The position numbers and the translations under genes were made by a program. Under the pieces are notes generated by a model. It did no database searches, was not told where the DNA came from, and saw only the letters and a list, made by a program, of their open reading frames with translations. Shown piece by piece: positions 26,005 to 34,283 of a stretch of 64,000 bases of DNA; position 1 is the stretch's first letter; every line of letters begins with the position of its first letter. Origin of the DNA: an uncultured Bacillota bacterium (lineage in GTDB: Bacteria > Bacillota > Clostridia > Peptostreptococcales > Anaerovoracaceae); the NCBI GenBank assembly GCA_949287095.1, contig CASEFA010000004.1, positions 1-64,000 of the forward strand. The letters are read 5' to 3'.

Positions 26005-27045
26005 ATGGTAGATCTGAAAAGCCTGACTCTGCCCGAGATGACGGAATTCGTAAAGAGTCTGGGGGAGCCCGCCTTCAGGGCGAAACAGGTTTTCGGCTGG
26101 ATTTACAAGGGAATAACCGACTTCCGGGGGATGAAAAATCTCCCGGAAGTTTTTCGCCTGAAGCTTTCGGAGGTTTCCCGCATAGGAAGGCTTGAAATTC
26201 TGGACGAGCAGGTATCAAAATCCGACGGAACGAGAAAGTTTCTCTTCGGGCTTGCGGACGGAAACGCCGTCGAGAGCGTGTTCATGAAGTACAGGTACGG
26301 CAATTCCATATGCCTTTCGTCCCAGGCGGGATGTAGAATGGGCTGCCGCTTCTGCGCGTCTACCCGGGCGGGCCTTGTGAGAGACCTGACCGCGGGAGAG
26401 ATAGTGTCCCAGCTTCTGGAGGCCGAGGCCGCAACGGGAGAGAAGATAAATCACATAGTGGTGATGGGAACCGGCGAACCCTTTGACAACTACGAAAATC
26501 TTGCCGGGTTTATCCGCATTGTGACGGATTCTACCGGCCGCGGAATGAGCATGCGGAATATCACCGTATCCACCTGCGGTATAGTGCCGGCCATAGAGAG
26601 GTTCGGAGATGACTTCCCTCAGGTGAATCTGGCCGTGTCCCTTCACGGCGCCACGGACGGGGTGAGAGGCTCCATGATGCCCGTAAACGGTAAATGGCCT
26701 GTAGCGGAACTTATATCGGCGTGCAGGGATTATACGGAAAAGACCCACAGGCGCATCACCTTTGAATACACTCTGGTAAACGGAGTCAACGATTCGGACG
26801 GGGACGCGGAAAACCTCTGCCGCCTTCTCCGGGGAATGCTCTGCCACGTGAACCTTATTCCCCTTAACAGGGTGGACGGCACGGGCTTTGACACGGTGAG
26901 CAGAAAGCGGGCCGGGGAGTTTAAGGAAATCCTTGAAAACGCAGGGGTTCCCGCCACGGTCAGAAGGGAGCTGGGCGCCGACATAGACGGAGCCTGCGGA
27001 CAGCTGAGACTTAACAGTATTAAGAGGAGTGGGGCCAATAACTAA
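26005..27045 (+). CDS. rlmN: 23S rRNA (adenine-2503-C2)-methyltransferase RlmN
   Basis: This 346-residue radical-SAM enzyme methylates A2503 of 23S rRNA and A37 of some tRNAs. The [4Fe-4S] ligands are in CRMGCRFCAS (CxxxCxxC), followed by MGTGEPFDNY, a typical RlmN segment, and a C-terminal Cys in GACGQLR that acts in the methylation mechanism. Length is normal. Its start lies one base after ileS, with a ribosome site inside the ileS 3' end, so it is probably co-expressed under T-box control. The base composition appears GC-richer than its neighbours. Confidence 0.95.
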   Translation: MVDLKSLTLPEMTEFVKSLGEPAFRAKQVFGWIYKGITDFRGMKNLPEVFRLKLSEVSRIGRLEILDEQVSKSDGTRKFLFGLADGNAVESVFMKYRYGNSICLSSQAGCRMGCRFCASTRAGLVRDLTAGEIVSQLLEAEAATGEKINHIVVMGTGEPFDNYENLAGFIRIVTDSTGRGMSMRNITVSTCGIVPAIERFGDDFPQVNLAVSLHGATDGVRGSMMPVNGKWPVAELISACRDYTEKTHRRITFEYTLVNGVNDSDGDAENLCRLLRGMLCHVNLIPLNRVDGTGFDTVSRKRAGEFKEILENAGVPATVRRELGADIDGACGQLRLNSIKRSGANN

Positions 27046-27127
27046 CATAAAACTCATTGAAAACAGTTGAATATGAAAAATTCATAGTGTATAATACCTA
27101 TAAACCAAAAGAACGGAGGAAATCATC

Positions 27128-27550
27128 ATGGTCAAAATATTAGTCGGACATAAGGGTACCGGTAAAACTAAACAGATGATAGATCTTGCTAACCAGGAGG
27201 TGGAAACCAGCAAGGGAAGCGTAATCTTCATCAATAAGAACTCCAGGCTGATGTATGATTTGAAATATAGAATCAGAGTAGTATGCATGGAAGAGTACGA
27301 GCACATCACCAACTGCGACGAGTACATCGGATTTATTTATGGAATCATCAGTTCCGATCACGACATCGAAACCATTTACATCGACAGCATTCTTAAGCAT
27401 GCGGATTTCTCACTGGGAGACATTCCTGAGTTTCTTTCCCGTCTTAAGAAGATTTCCAAGAACTACGGCATGGACTTCGTAGTAAGCCTGTCCGCAGAGA
27501 AGGAAGAGATGATCGGAGTAGACTTCAGCGAGTACGAAGTGCTGAACTAA
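27128..27550 (+). CDS. Small P-loop NTPase (conserved in clostridia, function unknown)
   Basis: This 140-residue protein starts with a Walker A motif, GHKGTGKTK (residues 7-15), followed by a short alpha/beta domain and a Walker B-like strand TIYIDSI. It is the size of the small stand-alone P-loop proteins found widely in clostridia and often loosely annotated as PilT-like; I know of no assigned function. There is no membrane segment. The gene has its own GGAGG site and a hairpin terminator after it, so it is a single-gene unit next to rlmN. Confidence 0.7.
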   Translation: MVKILVGHKGTGKTKQMIDLANQEVETSKGSVIFINKNSRLMYDLKYRIRVVCMEEYEHITNCDEYIGFIYGIISSDHDIETIYIDSILKHADFSLGDIPEFLSRLKKISKNYGMDFVVSLSAEKEEMIGVDFSEYEVLN

Positions 27551-27566
27551 ATTTATATGAGAACTG

Positions 27567-27604
27567 GACGTCCTTTCGGAATATATCCGTCAGGGCGTCT
27601 TTTA
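27567..27604 (+). terminator. Terminator of the small P-loop gene
   Basis: GACGTCC pairs with GGGCGTC (one G-U) with a 19-base loop and is followed by TTTT. Confidence 0.6.
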
Positions 27605-27643
27605 CTATTATTTCAGTAATCCGGAAGAATGGAGAAAATTAAA

Positions 27644-28414
27644 ATGATAATAGGGGTGTATCAGTTTGCCAGTACCGGCGATATTACTTCAAACTTGAAA
27701 AAAATAACATACGCCATTAATTCTGCAGCCGAAAAAGGAATTGACTTAATTGCCTTTCATGAATGCGCACTTTGCGGTTATCCTCCGATAGAATCAGAAA
27801 TTGAAAAAGTAAATAAGCAAGATGTTGACAGTGCATTGAAAACAATTTCAGATATCGCTGGAAGACTTTCAATAAATGTTGCTGTTGGTACAATCAGGTT
27901 TGAATCTAATAAAAAATACAATTCGGTGATTCTGTTTGGCAGAGATGGAAGCGTCAGAGGAACATACGACAAAAAAGCTTTATGGGGATGGGACGTTGAT
28001 AATTTCGAACGTGGATCCAAGGGAGGCATATTTGATATAGAAGGTGTAAAGACTGGCTTTAGAATTTGTTTCGACGTGCGTTTTCCCGAACTTTTCAGAG
28101 AACTCTATTCAGAGAAGGCGGATCTGTGCATTGTCTGCCTTTCTGACACATCAAAAGAAGAGAAGATGGAGAGGTACAGCATAATAAAATCCCATCTTAT
28201 ATCGAGAGCGGTGGAGAACGTAATGACTGTAATATCTGTAAATAGCACTACGGATATTCAGACGGCACCGACTGCTGTATTCGACTGCAATGGCGAAACG
28301 ATTATGGAAGCTGAGGCTGGTAAAGAAATGATGCTGGTTTATGATTTTGAGAAACCGGAGATTACCTTCGGGATGAGGGGCAGAATAGAAAACAACAAAA
28401 GATTTATAAAATGA
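27644..28414 (+). CDS. Carbon-nitrogen hydrolase (nitrilase superfamily)
   Basis: This 256-residue enzyme has the catalytic Glu-Lys-Cys triad spread as in the nitrilase superfamily: Glu after the strand LIAFHEC, Lys in GTYDKKALWGWD, and Cys in FRICFDVRFPEL. Such enzymes hydrolyse amides or nitriles. I prefer ATG 27644 because GGAG lies about nine bases upstream; the ATG at 27629 overlaps that site and would give 261 residues. The gene appears more AT-rich than its neighbours and uses more AAA, AAT and ATA codons, which hints at transfer. Substrate is not predictable. Confidence 0.8.
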   Translation: MIIGVYQFASTGDITSNLKKITYAINSAAEKGIDLIAFHECALCGYPPIESEIEKVNKQDVDSALKTISDIAGRLSINVAVGTIRFESNKKYNSVILFGRDGSVRGTYDKKALWGWDVDNFERGSKGGIFDIEGVKTGFRICFDVRFPELFRELYSEKADLCIVCLSDTSKEEKMERYSIIKSHLISRAVENVMTVISVNSTTDIQTAPTAVFDCNGETIMEAEAGKEMMLVYDFEKPEITFGMRGRIENNKRFIK

Positions 28415-28775
28415 TTGAAAAGTATTCTTTGCAGCGACAAGCAGAGGCCTCTCCAACTTGTATTGAGATGTATAATCTTTTTTCATCCTATTATTTTGTG
28501 AAAATTACCTATTTTGCAAACGAAAAAGTTGAAAAAACGGGAAATAAAAGGACGAAATAGGATTGTTTTGAAAACAATACATTACCGGGGCCATTGTAAC
28601 CAATTTTACGGAAAATAATGTTGCTGACGTGACGATATAGAGAAGAAGAGAAGAATACGGTATGACGGCCGAAGGGTTTGAACGGTGTCTGAACAGGTTG
28701 AAAATCTCGGGATGAGAGCCTGTCTGAAATCCACCGAAGGAACCCTGTGGGCATGATGCCGTTTTTTCTTAGTAA
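28415..28775. other. Long AT-rich intergenic region upstream of the sigma-54-type promoter
   Basis: About 360 bases have no convincing gene on either strand. It holds the palindrome at 28562-28578, a pair of CCTATTTT/AAATAGG inverted half-sites about 50 bases apart (near 28507-28560) and a G-rich stretch. The length and position fit the upstream control region of an enhancer-dependent promoter. Confidence 0.5.
28562..28578. promoter_or_regulatory. Palindrome ATTGTTTTGAAAACAAT, candidate activator site
   Basis: A perfect 8+1+8 palindrome lies about 200 bases upstream of the -24/-12 element, a normal distance for an enhancer-binding protein. No activator gene is in the window, so the role is inferred. 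Confidence 0.4.
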
Positions 28776-28790
28776 TGGCACGGGAATTGC
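28776..28790 (+). promoter_or_regulatory. Sigma-54-type (-24/-12) promoter
   Basis: TGGCACG at 28776-28782 and TTGC at 28787-28790 are separated by exactly four bases (GGAA), matching the sigma-54 consensus TGGCAC-G-N4-TTGC. It lies about 84 bases before the serine hydrolase start and drives that gene and the following peptide transporter if co-transcribed. Confidence 0.8.
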
Positions 28791-28873
28791 TTAAATATAT
28801 GCCTGATGGGTATTGCGGATGAAGCAGATATAAATGTTTGAATATTATGAAATAATGGAGACGAATAAGCAGT

Positions 28874-30286
28874 ATGAAATATGACGTTCAGAAATTCGAG
28901 CAGTTTTTCAAAAAGAAGTTTGAAGAAAAAGGATATTCGGGTATGGCGGTTACCATTCGCGGACCGGAAGGAAAGATTTTCGAAAAGGGCTTCGGAAAAA
29001 GAAGCATCTCCAGAGATCTGGCTCCGGACGGAGATACGGTTTTCGGTATCGCCTCGATGAGCAAATCCTTTACCACTCTGGCATGTGCCATTCTGCAGAC
29101 GGAAGGAAAGCTGAATTTTTCCGATCCTGTCTGTAAGTACTTCCCGGATTTTCACATTCCGGGAACGCCGGACGAATGCGTGACCCTGAGAAATCTGGCA
29201 ATGCACAATGCCGGCATACCTCCTATTCCGCCTCTGGAATGGTCCATCGCCATGAACAGTATTGAAAGAGACAGCGAGTGGTACAGAGAAATGCTGAAGA
29301 CTGCTCCTAATAAGATGGAAACCATTGAAGAGGTCATTGAGTATATTTCCAAAGGGGATTACAGGGTAATCGGAGCACCGGGAGAGTACATGAGTTATTC
29401 CAACGAAGGATATGCCATTCTCTCCTACGTGGTCGATAAAGCATCGGGGATGACCCTGGAAGAGTTCCTTAAGAAGAGAATCTTTGAACCGCTGGGTATG
29501 ACCAGAACGGTTCTGGATCTTGACGGTTCGGAAGCGAGAGAACTTGCCGGTGATAACATGACGAGCCTTTTCGAAAGAGATGACGACGGGAATCTCCTGG
29601 AGGATGACAACTGGTCGGTTCTGCCTCCGTTCAGAGGCTGCGCCTGCGTGAAGTCTACATCGTCTGACGTGACCAGATACTATAAGATGCTGTCAGACAA
29701 AGGGGTGTGGGAAGGAAAGCAGGTCATACCTAGCGAGGCTGTCGAAATACTTGTGGGAAGAGAATTCCCGGAAAGAGAGAGGCCGTTTTACTGTTTCGGC
29801 CTTGAGAAAAGACTCATAGACGGCAAAGTTGTATGTGAGCATACGGGAGGACTTCACGGTGTTTCCACCTGCGGAGGCTTTGTTGAAGGCGGATATTCCG
29901 CAGCGGTTCTCTGCAATGAAGGAGATCTTGACGTACAGGACTTCCAGTGGGTGTGCTACAATTTAATACTCGGTCTGCCTCTGGAGACGACTCATTACTG
30001 GGCAGAACCTTCCGGCGGGGAGTTCAGCAGTCCGGGGATGCTTTTCGGAGACTTCTGCTCTCAGGAAGGAATGCCTGCACATTTCATTGTGACCATGGAG
30101 GACGGACGTCTTAAAGCTGACCTCGGATGGGTAAAGACGGAGCTGAAGTACTGCTACGGCAGCGTGTTTGTAGCCTGCGACGAAGAGACCGGAAGAAGAG
30201 TCAGAGTAGTTGAATTCTACATAAGAGACGGCCGTGCGTGGGGCGTGCTGTGTGGAAACAGAATTTACCAGAGGGTGGAGGAGTAA
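28874..30286 (+). CDS. Serine hydrolase of the class C beta-lactamase / DD-peptidase family
   Basis: This 470-residue protein has S61-M-S-K64 (SxxK nucleophile and base), Y175-S-N177 (YxN) and a third motif of HTGG type near residue 315. This is the active site of class C beta-lactamases, DD-peptidases, D-aminopeptidases and esterases. No signal peptide is visible, so a cytoplasmic D-amino-acid peptidase or esterase is more likely than a resistance enzyme. A C-terminal beta domain of about 100 residues follows. It is the first gene behind a sigma-54-type promoter and is followed by a peptide ABC transporter, suggesting it cuts imported peptides. Confidence 0.82.
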   Translation: MKYDVQKFEQFFKKKFEEKGYSGMAVTIRGPEGKIFEKGFGKRSISRDLAPDGDTVFGIASMSKSFTTLACAILQTEGKLNFSDPVCKYFPDFHIPGTPDECVTLRNLAMHNAGIPPIPPLEWSIAMNSIERDSEWYREMLKTAPNKMETIEEVIEYISKGDYRVIGAPGEYMSYSNEGYAILSYVVDKASGMTLEEFLKKRIFEPLGMTRTVLDLDGSEARELAGDNMTSLFERDDDGNLLEDDNWSVLPPFRGCACVKSTSSDVTRYYKMLSDKGVWEGKQVIPSEAVEILVGREFPERERPFYCFGLEKRLIDGKVVCEHTGGLHGVSTCGGFVEGGYSAAVLCNEGDLDVQDFQWVCYNLILGLPLETTHYWAEPSGGEFSSPGMLFGDFCSQEGMPAHFIVTMEDGRLKADLGWVKTELKYCYGSVFVACDEETGRRVRVVEFYIRDGRAWGVLCGNRIYQRVEE

Positions 30287-30341
30287 AGGCGCTCACTCTC
30301 TGATAAATGATAGAGCATACTGAAGAAGGGAGACGATTATT

Positions 30342-31280
30342 ATCAGAAGTTATGTAATCAAGAGACTCGTACAGGGTATTCTCCTGGTAATCGTGGTATC
30401 ATTTCTGGTTTTCAGCCTGATGTACATGATGCCTGGAGACCCTATCGACATGGTGGTAGACCGTAAGGTCTCCCAGGAAAAGAAAGCTGAGATTGCTCAC
30501 GAAATGGGCTATGACCAGCCGTTCCTGACCCAGTACAAGAACTGGGTGGACGACACCATACACGGTGATTTTGGTACTTCTACCAGATATAAGACCGACG
30601 TATGGGGTCTGATGAAAGAAAGAATTCCGTACAGTCTTCAGCTTTGCGGATGGTCGCTGATTTTCGAGCTTATAATAGCTCTTCCGCTGGGACTTTTATG
30701 TGCCATTAAGAAGGATACGCTGTTCGACCGGTTCACGGTAAACTTCTCGTTGTTTTTGACGGCAGTACCGGGATTCTGGCTGGGAGCGCTGTTCATAATA
30801 ATATTCGCGGTGGAGCTGGGATGGTTCCCGATAAGCGGATACGCGGGGCCGGAGTACTTCGTGCTGCCGATAGCCACCTGCGTACTTACCGGTATGGGAG
30901 GAACCCTCCGTATTACAAAATCTGAGGTACTCGACGTAATAAATGAAAAATACGTAACGACAGCTTACGCCAAGGGACTTCCTAAGAGAACGGTAATGAT
31001 AAAGCACGTTCTCAGAAATTCCCTGATTCTGGTAACCACACTGGTGTTCATGTCCATTCCATGGCTCATTTCCGGAGCGGTTATCATCGAGAAGGTATTC
31101 GGACTTCCTGGAATGGGAAATCTCCTTCTTAACTCCATTACCGTACAGGATATGCCGGTAGTTCAGGCAGTACTGCTTCTCATAGCAATTCTGACGGTAT
31201 TATGCAACCTTGCAAGCGATCTGATTATGGGTGTTCTCGACCCTAGAATCAGACTTTCTATGGCAGGAGGTGACAACTAA
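30342..31280 (+). CDS. Oligopeptide/dipeptide ABC transporter permease (DppB/OppB type)
   Basis: This inner-membrane permease has six hydrophobic segments and the DppB-type N-terminus RSYVIKRLVQGILL followed by MPGDP. The cytoplasmic EAA-like loop is visible in the second half (YVTTAYAKGLPKRTVMIKH). In this frame no ATG, GTG or TTG occurs between the stop at 30321 and GTG 30393, yet the family-like residues begin at 30345. GGGAG at 30328-30332 lies 3-9 bases before ATT 30336, ATT 30339 and ATC 30342, so initiation at a rare AUU/AUC codon is likely. GTG 30393 would cut off most of the first helix. Confidence 0.8.
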   Translation: MRSYVIKRLVQGILLVIVVSFLVFSLMYMMPGDPIDMVVDRKVSQEKKAEIAHEMGYDQPFLTQYKNWVDDTIHGDFGTSTRYKTDVWGLMKERIPYSLQLCGWSLIFELIIALPLGLLCAIKKDTLFDRFTVNFSLFLTAVPGFWLGALFIIIFAVELGWFPISGYAGPEYFVLPIATCVLTGMGGTLRITKSEVLDVINEKYVTTAYAKGLPKRTVMIKHVLRNSLILVTTLVFMSIPWLISGAVIIEKVFGLPGMGNLLLNSITVQDMPVVQAVLLLIAILTVLCNLASDLIMGVLDPRIRLSMAGGDN

Positions 31281-31281
31281 A

Positions 31282-32175
31282 ATGAGTACAAATACGGCAG
31301 CTGCAAAAGGTCCTTCCATAGACAGCAAGACTAAGAGAAAGCTCAAGGAAACAGCTTATGCATGCTGGAAGAATAAGAACTTCATGATAGGTTTCTTCAT
31401 TCTCCTGAGCGTAATACTCGTCGCTATATTTGCGGATTTCCTCGCACCTTACGCTTACACTGAACAGAGCGTCGGAGGAAGACTCGAGGCTCCGAGCGCA
31501 GACTTCTGGTTCGGAACCGACCAGCTTGGAAGAGACGTTTTCTCCAGAACAATATACGGTTCCAGAATAGCTCTCTGGGTTGCATTCCTGGGAGGTATCA
31601 TCCAGCTGGCAATAGGTATCGTAGTAGGACTGGCTTCCGGTTATTTCGGAAAGTGGACAGACAGAGTTCTGTCGTTCCTTACTGACCTGACATGGATTAT
31701 ACCGGGAACAATCCTTGCTCTTGCAGTGGTTACCATCATCGGTAAAGGTCTGACAAATACTGTAATCGCTATTTCCTTTGTAGCATGGGCAGGATATGCG
31801 CGTCCGGTAAGAGCAAAGACCATGTCCCTGAAGCACATGGCATTCCTTGAAACAGGTAAGGCATTTGGAGAATCCAACTTCTCTCTCATGGCAAGATACA
31901 TACTGCCGAACGTAATTCCGTCACTGGTAGTAATGGTATCCCTGAATCTTCCGGGAACCATAATGTCCACCACGACACTGTCCTTCCTGGGACTCGGTTC
32001 TCAGCCGCCTTCACCTGACTGGGGACTTGCAATATCCGACGGACTTTCCAACATAACCAGAGCTCCTTGGCTCAGCCTTTTCCCGGGCATTGCACTTGTA
32101 TATACTACATTCGGATTTAACCTCATAGGCGAAGGTCTCAGAGATCTCCTTGACCCGCATATGAAGTCACAGTAG
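31282..32175 (+). CDS. Oligopeptide/dipeptide ABC transporter permease (DppC/OppC type)
   Basis: This 297-residue permease starts with a hydrophilic tail, then the DppC N-terminal helix and the segment HxFGTDQLGRDVFSR-like FWFGTDQLGRDVFSRTIYG, which identifies the DppC/OppC family. Five or more helices and an EAA-like loop (around MAFLETGKAFGESN) follow. ATG 31282 lies one base after the upstream permease stop (its last base is 31280), behind AGGAGGTGA. It forms the heterodimeric channel with the permease at 30342. Confidence 0.92.
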   Translation: MSTNTAAAKGPSIDSKTKRKLKETAYACWKNKNFMIGFFILLSVILVAIFADFLAPYAYTEQSVGGRLEAPSADFWFGTDQLGRDVFSRTIYGSRIALWVAFLGGIIQLAIGIVVGLASGYFGKWTDRVLSFLTDLTWIIPGTILALAVVTIIGKGLTNTVIAISFVAWAGYARPVRAKTMSLKHMAFLETGKAFGESNFSLMARYILPNVIPSLVVMVSLNLPGTIMSTTTLSFLGLGSQPPSPDWGLAISDGLSNITRAPWLSLFPGIALVYTTFGFNLIGEGLRDLLDPHMKSQ

Positions 32176-32189
32176 AAAGGAGTGCGAAT

Positions 32190-33164
32190 ATGAGCGAAGA
32201 ACTGCTTAGATTAGAAAATCTGTCAATAGATTATAAAGTAAAAGAGGGCTACCTTTCTGCTGTAAAGGATGTAAATTTCTCCATCAATAAAGGCGAGATT
32301 TTCGCCGTGGTAGGAGAATCCGGATGCGGAAAGTCCACAGTGGCTCACAGCATAATGAATCTTCTTCCGGGAGGAAACGAGACAATTACCGGAAAGGTCA
32401 TATTCAAGGGCAGAGATCTGAGAGAAGTGACCGAAAAGGAGATGGAGAAGATCAGAGGTAAGGAAATCGGAATGATTTTCCAGAACCCGCTGGATTCTCT
32501 GAACCCTGTATACACCGTAGGAAGTCAGGTGGCGGAGGCCATAGAACTTGACAAGGTGGATAAGCAGGAAGCATGGAACAGAGTAATAGAACTGTTTAAG
32601 GACGTAAAGATGCCGGATGCAGAGGAAAGAGCAAAGAGCTTCCCACACGAGCTTTCCGGAGGAATGCGTCAGCGTGTAATGATAGCAATGATGATTTCGA
32701 GAAATCCGGAGCTGCTGATTGCCGACGAGCCTACCACGGCTCTTGACGTAACCATCGAGGCTCAGATTCTGGCAATCATCAAGGACCTGAAGGAACAGTT
32801 CAATACCGCGGTAATGCTTATTACACATAACTTCGGTCTCGTAGCCGAAGTTGCGGATAAAATCGGTGTAATGTACGCAGGAGAGATGGTGGAAACAGGC
32901 GACGTATTTGAGATTTTCAAAAACCCTGTTCACCCATACACCAGACTCCTCATGGCCGCCCTTCCAAGAAAGACGAAGGATGAAGGAAGACTTCAGACTA
33001 TTGAAGGCAACGTACCGAGAATCACCGAAAAGAAGCCGGGCTGCCGCTTTGCAAACAGATGTCCTTACGCAACGGAGAAATGTAAGACAGAAGATCCTCC
33101 TATGACAATGGTGGGAGAAGATCACATGGTAAGATGTCACGAAATAGGAAAGGAGGAAAAGTAA
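32190..33164 (+). CDS. Peptide ABC transporter ATP-binding protein (DppD/OppD type)
   Basis: This 324-residue ATPase has Walker A GESGCGKST, the Q-loop QNPLDSLNP, the ABC signature LSGGMRQR and Walker B ADEPTTALD. The C-terminal oligopeptide extension carries Cys residues in CRFANRCPYAT and further CK and MVRCH segments, which in this subfamily bind an Fe-S cluster. It follows the permease genes by 14 bases with AAAGGAG. It powers uptake with its partner at 33166. Confidence 0.93.
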   Translation: MSEELLRLENLSIDYKVKEGYLSAVKDVNFSINKGEIFAVVGESGCGKSTVAHSIMNLLPGGNETITGKVIFKGRDLREVTEKEMEKIRGKEIGMIFQNPLDSLNPVYTVGSQVAEAIELDKVDKQEAWNRVIELFKDVKMPDAEERAKSFPHELSGGMRQRVMIAMMISRNPELLIADEPTTALDVTIEAQILAIIKDLKEQFNTAVMLITHNFGLVAEVADKIGVMYAGEMVETGDVFEIFKNPVHPYTRLLMAALPRKTKDEGRLQTIEGNVPRITEKKPGCRFANRCPYATEKCKTEDPPMTMVGEDHMVRCHEIGKEEK

Positions 33165-33165
33165 T

Positions 33166-34143
33166 ATGGAAGAAAGAGCTATGATAGAACTTGACGGACT
33201 GAAGAAGTACTTTTCCATTTCCAAGGGTCTCGTAAAGAAGACGAAGAGCTATGTAAAGGCAGTTGATGACATCACCATGACCATAAACGAAGGTGAAATC
33301 GTCGGACTGGTAGGAGAATCAGGAAGCGGTAAGACCACTCTTGCACGTACCCTTCTCTCCCTGACGAAGATGACCGGAGGAGATGTCTACATCGATGGCG
33401 TAAACCTTGCGAAAGCCACCAGAGCCGATATGAAGAAGCTTCATAGCGACATAGCGGTAGTATTCCAGGATCCTGCTTCCAATCTGAACCCGAGACAGAC
33501 AGTGGAAAGTTCCATTATGAGACCTATGATAGTTCACGGTGCGTCAAAGGCAGAGGCGAGACAGAAAGCAAAGGAAGTACTCGACCTGGTAAAGATGGAC
33601 GAAAGGTATCTGGACAGCTATCCTCATCAGCTTTCCGGAGGACAGCTCCAGAGAATAGCCATAGCAAGAGCCCTTGCGCTGAATCCTAAGATTATGATTC
33701 TGGACGAGCCTACGTCGGCGCTGGATATTTCCGTACAGGCGCAGATTCTCAATCTGCTTCTCGACCTGCAGGAAACACTCCACCTGACTTATCTGGTAAT
33801 AACTCACGACCTTAACGTTATAAAGTATCTCAGCGATAAGATTGCGGTAATGTACCTTGGCAAGCTGGTTGAGTTCGGACCGACGGCTGAAGTTTCAAAT
33901 AACCCTAAGCACCCTTATACGTGGGGACTTATGAGTTCCGCACCTATTCTGGACCCTACTCTCAGAGACAGAGAAAAGCAGCTTCTGTCAGGAGATCCGG
34001 GAAGCCTGATAAAGATAGGCGCCGGCTGCAGGTTCTGTGACAGATGTCAGTATGCTACCGAGGAATGTAAGAATTCCCAGCCGGAAACGGAGGAGGTATC
34101 CCCGGGTCATCAGGTTGCATGTTACCACCCATTACACATATAG
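33166..34143 (+). CDS. Peptide ABC transporter ATP-binding protein (DppF/OppF type)
   Basis: This 325-residue ATPase has Walker A GESGSGKTT, Q-loop QDPASNLNP, signature LSGGQLQRI and Walker B LDEPTSALD. The extra C-terminal Cys-rich tail CRFCDRCQYATEECK matches the DppF/OppF subfamily. The ATG at 33166 follows AGGAGG and lies one base after the partner gene. The run of permease, permease, ATPase, ATPase, binding protein is a complete Dpp/Opp-type importer. Confidence 0.93.
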   Translation: MEERAMIELDGLKKYFSISKGLVKKTKSYVKAVDDITMTINEGEIVGLVGESGSGKTTLARTLLSLTKMTGGDVYIDGVNLAKATRADMKKLHSDIAVVFQDPASNLNPRQTVESSIMRPMIVHGASKAEARQKAKEVLDLVKMDERYLDSYPHQLSGGQLQRIAIARALALNPKIMILDEPTSALDISVQAQILNLLLDLQETLHLTYLVITHDLNVIKYLSDKIAVMYLGKLVEFGPTAEVSNNPKHPYTWGLMSSAPILDPTLRDREKQLLSGDPGSLIKIGAGCRFCDRCQYATEECKNSQPETEEVSPGHQVACYHPLHI

Positions 34144-34151
34144 TAACAGTA

Positions 34152-34207
34152 TGCGGACAGATTCGCTTCAGGCAGAGCGTCAGCGCCTGCCTGAGGGGAA
34201 GTTCGCA
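34152..34207 (+). other. Intercistronic hairpin between ATPase and binding-protein genes
   Basis: CTTCAGGCAG pairs with CTGCCTGAGG (one G-U) with an 11-base loop, extended outward by TGCGGAC/GTTCGCA. There is no T-run, so it is more likely an RNA-stability or processing hairpin than a terminator. Confidence 0.55.
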
Positions 34208-34226
34208 GAAAACATTTAACGCCGTA

Positions 34227-34244
34227 TTGTAAAACATTTTACAA
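34227..34244. promoter_or_regulatory. Candidate Rex operator
   Basis: TTGTAAAACATTTTACAA is an 18-bp inverted repeat (arms of 8, spacer CA) that fits the Rex-type pattern TTGTnAA-N4-TTnACAA. It lies 40 bases upstream of the binding-protein start, and rex is at 57035. The role is inferred from sequence only. Confidence 0.5.
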
Positions 34245-34283
34245 TAAATTAAAGAACTTCAAATTTGATTGGAGGAGGAAGAA

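Noticed and set aside
28562-28578. Palindrome as a second Rex operator
   Set aside because: It has an odd 17-bp length and a single central base, unlike the 18-bp Rex pattern, so an activator site is preferred.
28415-28873. Possible small gene in the 459-base gap before the serine hydrolase
   Set aside because: No open frame with a ribosome site and conserved look; the content fits a control region.
28874-30286. Serine hydrolase as a beta-lactamase resistance gene
   Set aside because: The SxxK, YxN and HTGG motifs fit, but there is no signal peptide and it sits with a peptide transporter, so a peptidase or esterase is more likely.
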